Positions 1-6,363 of a DNA stretch of 12,332 bases are shown piece by piece. Made by a program: the position numbers and the translations under genes. The stretch's first letter is position 1. Every line of letters begins with the position of its first letter. The notes below the pieces were generated by a model. It worked only from the letters and a program-made list of their open reading frames with translations, was not told the DNA's origin and ran no database searches. This stretch comes from JAGTRP01 sp050259815 (lineage in GTDB: Bacteria > Pseudomonadota > Gammaproteobacteria > Burkholderiales > Rhodocyclaceae), in NCBI GenBank assembly GCA_050259815.1, contig JBLNBI010000117.1, positions 1-12,332 of the forward strand. The letters run 5' to 3'.

Positions 1-2401
1 CCACCAGCACGTCCTGGCGGCGCTGCTTGTGCTCCAGGTTCTCGATTTCCCGGATGAGCTTCTGGTTGTGCTGGTAGAAGGGCCAGCGCTTGGCAAAGGC
101 CTCGTCGATCTCGCCCCCCACCAGGCCCTGGCGGATGAAGATTTCCCGGGCCTCCCCGGGCGCCATGGGTCCGTAGTGGATGCGGCGCTTGGGATTGATG
201 ACCACGCCGTAGAGGGTAGTGCGCTCCCAGGCCGCCACCTGCATGTTCTTCTTTTCCCAGTGGGGATCGAAATAGCTGCGCTTCACTAGGTGAGCGCCCA
301 CTTTCTCCAACCAGTCCGGCTCGATGCGGGCGACGCAGCGGGCGTAGAGCTTGGTGGTCTCGGTGATCTCGGCGGCCACGATCCACTTGCCCGCCTTCTT
401 CTGGAGCGGTGAACTGGGATGGATCAGGTACTTGATGCCCCGGGCGCCGTGGTAATAGCCGGATTCGTCCGCCTTGCAGCCCAGGTTGCCGAGGAGGCCG
501 GTGAGCAGCGAGCGATGGATGGCCTCGTAGGTGCCCGGCAGCTCGTTTTCCTTCCAGCCCAGTTCCGACACCTGGGAATGGAGCTGACTATGGACTTCCC
601 GCCATTCCCGCATGCGCAAGGCGGAAAGGAAGTTGTCGTGGCACGCTTCCACCAGCTTCTTGTTGGATTTCTTGTGCTCCAGCTCGTGGCGGTACCAGTC
701 CCAGAGCTTGAGCCAGGACAGGAATTCCGACTTCTCGTCGGCGAATTTCTTGTGCCGCTCGTCGGCGGCCTGCTGGCGTTCCTGGGGCCGCTCCCTGGGG
801 TCCTGTGCCGAGAGGGCGGCGGCGATAACCAGGACTTCCTTGAGGCAGCCCTCGTCCCGGCCGGCGGCGATCATGCGGGCGATGCGGGGATCCAGGGGCA
901 GCTTAGCGAGGCTGTGACCGACGTTGGTGAGCTGATTGTGCTCGTCCAGGGCGCCCAGCTCCTGGAGCAGCGAGTAGCCATCGGCGATGGCCTTGGGCGG
1001 GGGAGGCTCGATGAAGGGGAAGCTCTCCACCTCGGTGAGCTTCAGGGACTTCATGCGCAGGATGACCCCAGCCAGGCTGGATCTCAGGATTTCCGGATCG
1101 GTGAAGGGCGGACGGGCGTTGAAGTCGGCCTCGTCGTAGAGGCGGATGCAGACGCCCGCCGCCACCCGGCCGCAGCGTCCCGCCCGTTGCCGGGCCGCCG
1201 CCTGGGAGACCTTCTCCACCTGGAGCTGCTCCACCTTGTTACGGTAGGAGTAGCGCTTGACCCGGGCGAGGCCCGTATCCACCACGTAGCGGATGCCCGG
1301 GACGGTGAGGGAGGTTTCGGCCACGTTGGTGGCCAACACGATGCGCCGGGCGCCGGAGGGCTTGAAGATGCGGTCCTGGTCGCCCGCCGACAGGCGGGAG
1401 AAGAGCGGCAGGATTTCGGTGTGGGGCGGATGGTGCTTGCGCAGGGCTTCCGCCGCATCGCGGATTTCCCGCTCGCCGGGCAGGAAGACCAGGGTGTCGC
1501 CGGGGCCGAGGCGGGCCAGTTCGTCCACGGCGTCCACGATGGCGTCGTAGAGGTCCCGCTCGTCGTCCTCTTCCTCCAGGTCGCTGATCGGGCGGTAGCG
1601 CACCTCCACCGGGTAGAGGCGGCCGGAAACCTCGATCACCGGCGCGGGCTTGTCGCCACTGGCGAAATGGTTGGCGAAGCGCTCGGCGTCGATGGTGGCC
1701 GAGGTGATGATGACCTTGAGGTCCGGCCGCTTGGGCAGAAGCTGCCGGAGGTAGCCCAGGAGGAAATCGATATTGAGGCTGCGCTCATGGGCCTCGTCGA
1801 TGATCAGGGTGTCGTAGGCGTTGAGGTAGGGGTCGCCCTGGGTCTCGGCCAGGAGGATGCCATCGGTCATGAGCTTGACCCAGGATTCCGGCGTGCTGCG
1901 GTCCTGGAAGCGGATCTTCACGCCGACGCCGTTGCCGACCTGGGTCTGCAATTCCTGGGCGAGCCGGCTGGCCACGGACCGGGCCGCCAGTCGCCGGGGC
2001 TGGGTATGGCCGATGAGGCCAGTGGCGCCCCGCCCCAGCTCCAGGCAGATCTTGGGGAGCTGGGTGGTCTTGCCGGAACCGGTCTCGCCGCAGACGATGA
2101 CCACCTGATGTTTCCGGATCAGTTCGGCGATCTCCGCCCGGCGGGCATTGACCGGCAGGTCGTCCTGGAATTGGGGTTTGGGCAGGCGGTTGCGGCGGGC
2201 AGTCACGGCGGCCCGGGATTTATCCAGGAGGGCGGCGAAGTCGGCCTGGGCCTTCTCCCGGCGCGGGCCTTCCAGGCGTTTCATGTCCCGGGAAAGGATG
2301 CGCAGCCGGTGGAGGTCGGCCGCCAGGCAGTCGTCAAAGGAAAGACCGGAGGAACGGGAACCCGGTCGCTGTTTGCTTTCAGTAGTCACTGTTGATGGCA
2401 T
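1..2401 (-). CDS. hrpA: ATP-dependent RNA helicase HrpA (DEAH box), N-terminal part, truncated by window edge
   Basis: The reverse strand is open from an ATG at 2401 to the window start: 800 codons of a protein that is usually about 1,300 residues long, so the C-terminus is missing. Visible motifs in order are Walker A GETGSGKT (residues 105-112), the DEAH box in IIDEAHERS (202-205), SAT (233-235, in ITSATIDAERF) and motif VI QRAGRCGR (405-412). The winged-helix/ratchet region and the start of the HrpA-specific C-terminal part follow. The family unwinds RNA using NTP and in E. coli acts in mRNA processing and in rescue of stalled ribosomes; the protein is cytoplasmic. An in-frame TGA lies upstream of the chosen ATG, leaving only that ATG or a GTG about 10 codons earlier as starts. 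No good Shine-Dalgarno is seen. A promoter at 2487-2516 suggests transcription independent of the integrase gene upstream. The long antisense ORF over this gene is a codon-bias shadow. Confidence 0.96.
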   Translation of the reverse strand, partial: MPSTVTTESKQRPGSRSSGLSFDDCLAADLHRLRILSRDMKRLEGPRREKAQADFAALLDKSRAAVTARRNRLPKPQFQDDLPVNARRAEIAELIRKHQVVIVCGETGSGKTTQLPKICLELGRGATGLIGHTQPRRLAARSVASRLAQELQTQVGNGVGVKIRFQDRSTPESWVKLMTDGILLAETQGDPYLNAYDTLIIDEAHERSLNIDFLLGYLRQLLPKRPDLKVIITSATIDAERFANHFASGDKPAPVIEVSGRLYPVEVRYRPISDLEEEDDERDLYDAIVDAVDELARLGPGDTLVFLPGEREIRDAAEALRKHHPPHTEILPLFSRLSAGDQDRIFKPSGARRIVLATNVAETSLTVPGIRYVVDTGLARVKRYSYRNKVEQLQVEKVSQAAARQRAGRCGRVAAGVCIRLYDEADFNARPPFTDPEILRSSLAGVILRMKSLKLTEVESFPFIEPPPPKAIADGYSLLQELGALDEHNQLTNVGHSLAKLPLDPRIARMIAAGRDEGCLKEVLVIAAALSAQDPRERPQERQQAADERHKKFADEKSEFLSWLKLWDWYRHELEHKKSNKKLVEACHDNFLSALRMREWREVHSQLHSQVSELGWKENELPGTYEAIHRSLLTGLLGNLGCKADESGYYHGARGIKYLIHPSSPLQKKAGKWIVAAEITETTKLYARCVARIEPDWLEKVGAHLVKRSYFDPHWEKKNMQVAAWERTTLYGVVINPKRRIHYGPMAPGEAREIFIRQGLVGGEIDEAFAKRWPFYQHNQKLIREIENLEHKQRRQDVLV

Positions 2402-2405
2402 CGAG

Positions 2406-2429
2406 AGTGGCCCGCACTGGGCGGCCACT
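2406..2429 (-). repeat. Inverted repeat in the hrpA leader
   Basis: Perfect 7-bp arms AGTGGCC and GGCCACT flank a 10-nt loop. In the mRNA this hairpin would end about 4 nt before the hrpA start codon, covering the place where a ribosome-binding site would lie. No T-run follows, so it is not an intrinsic terminator. It might affect translation initiation, but the arms are short and GC-rich and could be chance. Confidence 0.3.
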
Positions 2430-2486
2430 GGAGATTTTCAGGGCTGACAGGCGGTCGCCTGGGATGGGCAGCCGGAAAAGACGCTG

Positions 2487-2516
2487 AATTTAGCACGGGG
2501 CTCCGGCCGTTGTCAG
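2487..2516 (-). promoter_or_regulatory. Putative sigma70 promoter of hrpA
   Basis: Read on the minus strand there is a -35 CTGACA (2516-2511) and a -10 TAAATT (2492-2487) separated by 18 nt. Transcription would start near 2480 and give a leader of about 80 nt before the hrpA ATG. The -35 begins only 13 nt beyond the integrase stop codon, so hrpA keeps its own promoter next to the integrase. This is a sequence match only. Confidence 0.45.
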
Positions 2517-2528
2517 GCGACGGGCATG

Positions 2529-3527
2529 TCAGAGGGAATCGAGGGGACTATTCACGCCCCGCCCGCCCCGATTGAGCACATGGGTGTAGATCATGGTGGT
2601 CGAGACATCGGAATGGCCCAGAAGCTCCTGCACCGTCCGGATGTCGTAGCCTCCCTCCAGCAGGTGGGTCGCGAAGGAATGGCGGAGCGTATGGGGAGAA
2701 ACCGGCTTCACGATGCCGGCAGCCGAAGCGGCCCCCTTGACCACCCGCTGGATGCGCTTTTCGTCGACATGATGGCGCCGCATGGCGCCCGTTCTGGGAT
2801 CCACCGAGAATCCCTTGGCGGGAAATACATACTGCCACCCGAAGGTGGAGGCTGCTTTCGGATACTTGACGGCCAGGGCATCGGGCAACCACACCTCTCC
2901 CCGACCTTCCGCCACATCGCTCTCGTGGAGCAGTTTTCGCCAGGCAATCTGCCGCTGCAATTGGGCCACCAATTGGGCAGGAATCATGGTTACCCTGTCC
3001 TTGCCGCCCTTGCCGTCGCGGACCAGCAATTCCTTTCGCGCCAGATCCACATCCTTCACCCGCAGCCGCAGGGCTTCCAGAAGCCGCAGGCCACTCCCGT
3101 AGAGAAGCTGCACGACGAGCCTCGTCTCCCCCTCCTGTACCTGGGCCAGCAGCGCTACCGTTTCCGCTCGAGTCAGCACCGTAGGAAGACGAGCGGGCTT
3201 CTTGGCCCGGACAACATCTTCGAGCCAGGGGAGGTCCATTTCCAGAACTTCGCGATAAAGAAAGAGCAAGGCGCTCAGCGCCTGGTTCTGAGTCGCCGCG
3301 CTGACATTGCGCTCAATCGCCAGATCGGACAAGAAAGCCTCGACCTCTCCTTTCCCCATGTCCGCCGGATGTCGCTTCCCATGGAACACGACAAAGCGCC
3401 TTATCCATTGGATATATGCCATTTCGGTACGCATACTGTAGTGCAGCAGGCGTAACCGGGAACGGACCCGTTCCAGCAGTCTGGGAGAATCGGGTGATAC
3501 TGTGGAACCCAAGAGGTTATTGGACAT
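2529..3527 (-). CDS. intI: Integron integrase IntI (tyrosine recombinase)
   Basis: This 332-residue protein has the size of class 1 IntI (337 aa) and aligns with it along most of its length. Catalytic residues of the tyrosine recombinase family are visible: Arg148 (GSGLRLLE), a Lys in DGKGGKDR (173 or 176), His279 and Arg282 (SPHTLRHSF), His305 (LLGHSDVSTT) and Tyr314 (MIYTHVL). The feature separating IntI from XerC/D and phage integrases is the additional patch around 205-240 (LPDALAVKYPKA, then WQYVFP), which binds the extrahelical bases of attC; it is present. The C-terminus VNSPLDSL matches the IntI1 ending closely. IntI captures and excises gene cassettes by recombining attC with attI. 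The start at 3527 has GAGGG 8 nt upstream; the frame stays open to 3644, but those extra 39 codons would cross the LexA box and promoter. The gene looks intact. The class is not assignable from here; a chromosomal proteobacterial type is likely. Confidence 0.95.
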   Translation of the reverse strand: MSNNLLGSTVSPDSPRLLERVRSRLRLLHYSMRTEMAYIQWIRRFVVFHGKRHPADMGKGEVEAFLSDLAIERNVSAATQNQALSALLFLYREVLEMDLPWLEDVVRAKKPARLPTVLTRAETVALLAQVQEGETRLVVQLLYGSGLRLLEALRLRVKDVDLARKELLVRDGKGGKDRVTMIPAQLVAQLQRQIAWRKLLHESDVAEGRGEVWLPDALAVKYPKAASTFGWQYVFPAKGFSVDPRTGAMRRHHVDEKRIQRVVKGAASAAGIVKPVSPHTLRHSFATHLLEGGYDIRTVQELLGHSDVSTTMIYTHVLNRGGRGVNSPLDSL

Positions 3528-3550
3528 GATGGAAGCCCTCACACAGAATA

Positions 3551-3566
3551 CTGTATCAATATACAG
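3551..3566. promoter_or_regulatory. LexA (SOS) box controlling intI
   Basis: CTGTATCAATATACAG fits the proteobacterial LexA operator CTGT-N8-ACAG with an AT-rich centre; the flanking TA on the left also matches the extended consensus. The box lies 24 nt upstream of the intI ATG and covers the likely -10 region. LexA repression of intI, relieved by single-stranded DNA and RecA, is established for several integrons (class 1 and Vibrio cholerae). Control of the divergent 3647 gene from this site is possible but not shown. Confidence 0.88.
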
Positions 3567-3586
3567 CATAGCCAATATGACATCCA
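3558..3586 (-). promoter_or_regulatory. Putative intI promoter overlapping the LexA box
   Basis: On the minus strand, TATATT (3563-3558) is a 5/6 match to a -10 and lies inside the LexA operator. A weak -35, TGGATG (3586-3581), sits 17 nt upstream. The start site would be near 3551, giving a leader of about 24 nt that contains the GAGGG ribosome-binding site. An alternative pair, TTGGCT (3575-3570) and TATTCT (3550-3545), has a 19-nt spacer bracketing the LexA box, but its start site would fall within the Shine-Dalgarno. Confidence 0.35.
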
Positions 3587-3646
3587 GCTTGCCCGCTCGA
3601 CCTCCGACCATCCTCTCTACCAGATAATCAGTTACTAGAGGCAACC
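3567..3646. other. Expected attI region of the integron (core not identified)
   Basis: In integrons attI lies directly upstream of intI, between it and the first cassette; this 80-bp strip is the only such space here. The best core candidate is GTTACTA at 3631-3637, 10 nt before the next start codon, which is where a recombination point would be expected. It keeps only GTT plus one purine of the consensus GTTRRRY, so the match is weak. attI sites are poorly conserved between integrons, so position is the main argument. Confidence 0.3.
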
Positions 3647-3988
3647 ATGGCCCCCACTCCCGCGAACCACGACAAGCACGAGCAGCAAATTGTCCGAGAA
3701 TATGGATCGTACGGCGCCATCATCGGTGGTGCCCTGGGTCTAATCGTCGGCGTGGTTGTAACCGGGCCGCGCTTTTCACAGCAGCCAGCCTCCATTACGG
3801 TTTCCATGCTCTTTGCCTGCACAGTTGGCGGGGCACTCGTGGGCTATATTGCGGCAAGGATCGCCCGCTATTTCGCCAAGGGGCCTTATGGCCCTCCGCT
3901 ACTCGACAACGAGACGGAAAACGACCTGAGCGATCACGCACCAACCGAAGGGGATTCGGCCGATACAAGTGCCTCCAACGGGGACTGA
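3647..3988 (+). CDS. Small two-helix membrane protein of unknown function, next to attI
   Basis: This 113-residue protein belongs to no family I can name. A polar N-terminus (about residues 1-20, rich in His, Lys and Glu) is followed by two hydrophobic, glycine-rich segments near 22-40 (AIIGGALGLIVGVVV) and 52-73 (VSMLFACTVGGALVGYIAA). A strongly acidic, Ser/Thr/Asp-rich tail of about 30 residues ends the protein. The small-residue spacing resembles glycine-zipper helices that pack in the membrane. AGAGG lies 5 nt before the ATG, and GATAAT at 3623-3628 could be a -10. The gene is divergent from intI and sits in the first-cassette position, but no attC is recognisable after its stop. Its base composition looks less GC-extreme than the genes from 4054 onward, which is compatible with transfer. 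A resident chromosomal gene is equally possible. Confidence 0.75.
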   Translation: MAPTPANHDKHEQQIVREYGSYGAIIGGALGLIVGVVVTGPRFSQQPASITVSMLFACTVGGALVGYIAARIARYFAKGPYGPPLLDNETENDLSDHAPTEGDSADTSASNGD

Positions 3989-4053
3989 CTCGCCTCGGCA
4001 TCGCCAGTTTTAGGAAGCGCACCTTTCGCCCCAGGAAAAGTCCACTAGAAACC

Positions 4054-4533
4054 ATGGCCGTTCTTCGCATAGGACTCATCTCCGATACCCACGGCCTTCT
4101 GCGCCCAGAGGCGGTGGCCTTCCTGAACGGATCCAACCACATCATCCACGCCGGGGATATCGGTAGCCCCGCCATCCTCGACGAACTGGCCGCCCTGGCA
4201 CCGCTGACCGCCGTGCGGGGCAACAATGACCACGGCCCCTGGGCGGAGGCCCTGCCGGAAATCGCCACTGTGCCGGTAGGATCGACCTCCATCCTCGTCA
4301 TCCACGACCTCAAGGACCTCACCATCGACCCGGCCGCGGCAGGACACCGGGTGGTGGTGGCCGGCCACTCCCACCGCCCCTATGTCGAGGAGCGGAACGG
4401 CGTGCTGTACGTGAATCCGGGAAGCGCCGGACCCCGGCGCTTCCGCCTGCCGGTGGCCGTGGCGGAGCTTTTCGTGGACGGCGGCTTTGTCTCCGCCCGC
4501 TGGGTGGAACTGGAAATCGGCAAGTCCGGCTGA
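4054..4533 (+). CDS. YfcE-like metallophosphoesterase
   Basis: The 159-residue length is typical of the YfcE/MJ0936 group of calcineurin-like phosphodiesterases. Metal-binding motifs appear in the family order: Asp11-x-His13 (SDTHG), Asp35 (HAGDIGS), Asn58 (RGNNDH), His84 (VIHD) and the final GHSHRP with His105 and His107. These ligands hold two divalent metal ions. E. coli YfcE hydrolyses phosphodiesters in vitro, but its natural substrate is not settled, so the substrate here is unknown. The protein has no signal peptide and should be cytoplasmic. The ribosome-binding site is weak (AGGAAAAG well upstream). It is followed after 57 nt by a small membrane protein gene on the same strand. All key residues are present. 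Confidence 0.93.
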   Translation: MAVLRIGLISDTHGLLRPEAVAFLNGSNHIIHAGDIGSPAILDELAALAPLTAVRGNNDHGPWAEALPEIATVPVGSTSILVIHDLKDLTIDPAAAGHRVVVAGHSHRPYVEERNGVLYVNPGSAGPRRFRLPVAVAELFVDGGFVSARWVELEIGKSG

Positions 4534-4590
4534 ACAGTTCCGCTGAAACGGGTTCTCAAGCTGTGCTGCAACAAGGCCAGGAACCCGAAC

Positions 4591-4839
4591 ATGGATCCCA
4601 TCGACCTCATCCAATGGCCCGCCATGGCCGCCACCCTGCTGGCGGCCTGGCTGGTGGGCTTCGAGTCCCGGATGGACCGGCGCTGGGGCTTCTGGGTCTT
4701 CGTCGCCAGCAACGTGCTGTGGATTGCCTGGGGATGGCACGACCGGGCCTACGCCCTGATCGCCCTCCAGTTGGGGCTGTTCGTCCTGAACGTCCGCAAT
4801 ATCCGCAAGAACCAGCCCGGCCCCCGGCCCGCCGCTTGA
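4591..4839 (+). CDS. Small integral membrane protein (82 aa), possibly PnuC-like
   Basis: The protein has three likely membrane helices: about residues 8-24 (WPAMAATLLAAWLVGF), 32-48 (WGFWVFVASNVLWIAWG) and 52-70 (AYALIALQLGLFVLNVRN). A short basic, proline-rich tail ends in NIRKNQPGPRPAA. The aromatic-rich middle helix and the LFVLNVRNIRKN ending recall the repeat of PnuC/SWEET-type vitamin or sugar transporters, which can work as dimers of small units; this is a resemblance, not an assignment. A CAGGAA element lies about 7 nt before the ATG. The stop codon TGA is immediately followed by the ATG of the esterase gene, so the two are probably cotranscribed and translationally coupled. Confidence 0.8.
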   Translation: MDPIDLIQWPAMAATLLAAWLVGFESRMDRRWGFWVFVASNVLWIAWGWHDRAYALIALQLGLFVLNVRNIRKNQPGPRPAA

Positions 4840-5883
4840 ATGGCATCCCGGCGCGCCAGCCCGATCAGCGCCTGGTTCGGCCTCGCCCGGACCGCCCTGA
4901 AGGCTTCCGAAAAGCTGGGCAAGGCCACCCGGCGCCATGGGCCATCCCTGAAGAAAAGCGCCGAAAGGCTGCTTTCCGGCGTCGCCACGCCTGCCGCTCC
5001 ACCGGTCAATCGAGGCACGGGCCGCTGGGAAGAGGGGCGCTGGGGCCTGGGCCCTTTCGCCATGCGCCGCTACCGGCTGTTCATCCCGCCCGGCGCCGGC
5101 CTGCGCCGCCCGGTGCCCCTGGTCATGCTCCTCCACGGTTGCGGCCAGGACGCCGCCAGCTTCGCCGCCGTCACCCGGGCGGCCGCCAACGGCCGTGCCG
5201 GAAATTTCGCCGTCCTCCTGCCGGAACAAGCCCCGGAGGCCAACCCGCAACGCTGCTGGAACTGGTTCCGGCCGGAGCCGGTGGTGGCCATGGAAGCGGG
5301 CATCCTGGCGGCCATCGTCGCCCACGTCTGCGCCCTCCATCCCCTGCGGCGGGACCGGGTCTTCGCCCTCGGTCTGTCGGCGGGCGGGGCCATGACGGTG
5401 AGCCTGGCCCTGCGCTATCCGGAACTCCTGGCGGCCGTCGGGACCCACTCCGGCGCCCTGCCCGGTAGCGCCGAAAACGCCCTCCAAGCGGGCCAATCCA
5501 TGGGCGGCCGGCGCAGCCCCGACCTTGCCGACCTGCGCCGCAAACTGGCAGGGCGTCCACTGCCGCCCCTGATCGCCATCCACGGCGACCGGGACCACGC
5601 CGTGGCGCCGGCCAATGCCGAATCCCTGGCGGAGTTGTGGCTGAATCTGTCCCAATCGGGCGGGCCGCTCCGGCGCATCAGCCGGGAAACCCGGACCGGC
5701 AAGCGCCGTCCCTACATGGTCACCGACTGGACCCTGGACGGCAACCCCTATGTACGTTTGATCCGGGTTCACGGGCTCGGCCACGCCTGGAGCGGCGGCC
5801 CGGCCCATCAGGCCTTTTCGGACCCCAACGGACCCGATGCACTAAAGCTCGCCTGGCGTTTTTTCCGCCGCTGCGTGGAATGA
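4840..5883 (+). CDS. PHB-depolymerase/LpqC-like alpha/beta-hydrolase esterase
   Basis: The 347-residue protein has the alpha/beta-hydrolase layout of the esterase_phb family. An oxyanion-hole segment LLHGCGQD lies at 97-104, the nucleophile Ser180 in GLSAGGAM, the acid Asp250 or Asp252 in HGDRDHAV, and His315 in GLGHAWSGG. The sequence WNWFRPE (140-146) after the oxyanion segment is also typical of the family. Members cleave short-chain or polyhydroxyalkanoate esters; the true substrate cannot be read from the sequence. The first 50 residues are basic with little hydrophobic stretch and no clear signal peptide, so an intracellular enzyme is more likely than a secreted depolymerase. Phasin or PHA synthase genes are not in the window. 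The ATG directly follows the stop of the upstream gene. The stop lies 1 nt from the convergent crcB stop. Confidence 0.9.
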   Translation: MASRRASPISAWFGLARTALKASEKLGKATRRHGPSLKKSAERLLSGVATPAAPPVNRGTGRWEEGRWGLGPFAMRRYRLFIPPGAGLRRPVPLVMLLHGCGQDAASFAAVTRAAANGRAGNFAVLLPEQAPEANPQRCWNWFRPEPVVAMEAGILAAIVAHVCALHPLRRDRVFALGLSAGGAMTVSLALRYPELLAAVGTHSGALPGSAENALQAGQSMGGRRSPDLADLRRKLAGRPLPPLIAIHGDRDHAVAPANAESLAELWLNLSQSGGPLRRISRETRTGKRRPYMVTDWTLDGNPYVRLIRVHGLGHAWSGGPAHQAFSDPNGPDALKLAWRFFRRCVE

Positions 5884-5884
5884 A

Positions 5885-6292
5885 TCAGGACCAGATGCGG
5901 GTGGCGCCGATGGTCAGCAAGCCCAGGTAGGTGGCCAGCAGGGAGCCGCACAGGTGAACGGAGGCAAGGCCGATGGCCCAGCCGGGCTGGCCGGCCAGGA
6001 GGCGCTCGACGACCTCGGCCGAATAGGTGGAGAAGGTGGTGAGCCCCCCCAGGAAGCCGGTAATGGCGAAGAGCTTCCAGGCCGCCGGGTAATGGGTATT
6101 GAGGTGGAAGACACCCACCGCAATGCCCACCAGGTAGCCGCCGATCAGGTTTGCCGCCAGGGTGCCCAGGGGCAAGGCGATGAATAGCGGATTGAGCAGC
6201 AGCCCCAGGAGCCACCGGCTCCAGGCACCGAGGGCGGCGCCGAGGCCGATGGCGAAGAAATTGAGGGCGGTGAGGTTATGCAGGACGGGCAT
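5885..6292 (-). CDS. crcB: Fluoride channel CrcB/Fluc
   Basis: The 135-residue protein has four hydrophobic helices and the Fluc signatures: GAALGAWSRW near 18-27, the pore Asn48 in GTLAANLIGGYLVG, and the helix-break motif GFLGGLTTFSTYSAE at 79-93, which holds the central Na+ site and the fluoride-facing Phe/Ser/Thr residues. Fluc channels work as dual-topology dimers in the inner membrane and let toxic fluoride leave the cell. The start at 6292 is the only reasonable ATG. No Shine-Dalgarno precedes it (the upstream bases read CCTCC), and a -10 TACAAT lies 8 nt away, so the mRNA may be leaderless. No fluoride riboswitch fits in the 71-bp gap to glnS. The stop codons of crcB and the convergent esterase are 1 nt apart with no terminator between them. 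Confidence 0.95.
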   Translation of the reverse strand: MPVLHNLTALNFFAIGLGAALGAWSRWLLGLLLNPLFIALPLGTLAANLIGGYLVGIAVGVFHLNTHYPAAWKLFAITGFLGGLTTFSTYSAEVVERLLAGQPGWAIGLASVHLCGSLLATYLGLLTIGATRIWS

Positions 6293-6300
6293 GGAGGCGA

Positions 6301-6306
6301 ATTGTA
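6301..6306 (-). promoter_or_regulatory. Putative -10 element of crcB
   Basis: On the minus strand TACAAT (6306-6301) matches the -10 consensus at 5/6. A start site about 7 nt downstream (near 6294) is only 2 nt before the crcB ATG, so the transcript would be almost leaderless. I see no convincing -35. Confidence 0.4.
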
Positions 6307-6329
6307 GCGGCTCCCAGGCCCCTGGCGGT

Positions 6330-6335
6330 TAAAAT
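6330..6335 (+). promoter_or_regulatory. Putative -10 element of glnS
   Basis: TAAAAT matches the -10 consensus at 5/6 and would start transcription near 6342, leaving a leader of about 22 nt that contains the GAGG ribosome-binding site of glnS. A matching -35 is not evident at 16-18 nt. The element lies in the same short divergent region as the crcB promoter. Confidence 0.4.
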
Positions 6336-6363
6336 AGGCCCATTCCAGAATGAGGTTTTCACC

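Noticed and set aside
419..2395. 658-codon plus-strand ORF antisense to hrpA
   Set aside because: The opposite strand encodes an unmistakable HrpA with every helicase motif. The ORF product is a low-complexity Gly/Val/Glu-rich shadow caused by GC-biased third positions.
3528..3644. 39-codon N-terminal extension of IntI
   Set aside because: The extra codons would cover the LexA box and promoter, IntI1 homology starts after them, and a good Shine-Dalgarno precedes the ATG at 3527.
3973..4012. Possible attC (CTCCAAC ... GTTTTAG) after the 113-aa gene
   Set aside because: Both ends deviate from RYYYAAC and GTTRRRY, they pair at only 5 of 7 positions, the 40-bp span is shorter than usual attC sites, and no internal L boxes are visible.
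4045..5808. 587-codon minus-strand ORF across the phosphoesterase, membrane protein and esterase genes
   Set aside because: It is antisense to three genes with catalytic motifs in place, has no recognisable domain, and is Pro/Gly/Ala-rich as expected of a codon-bias shadow.
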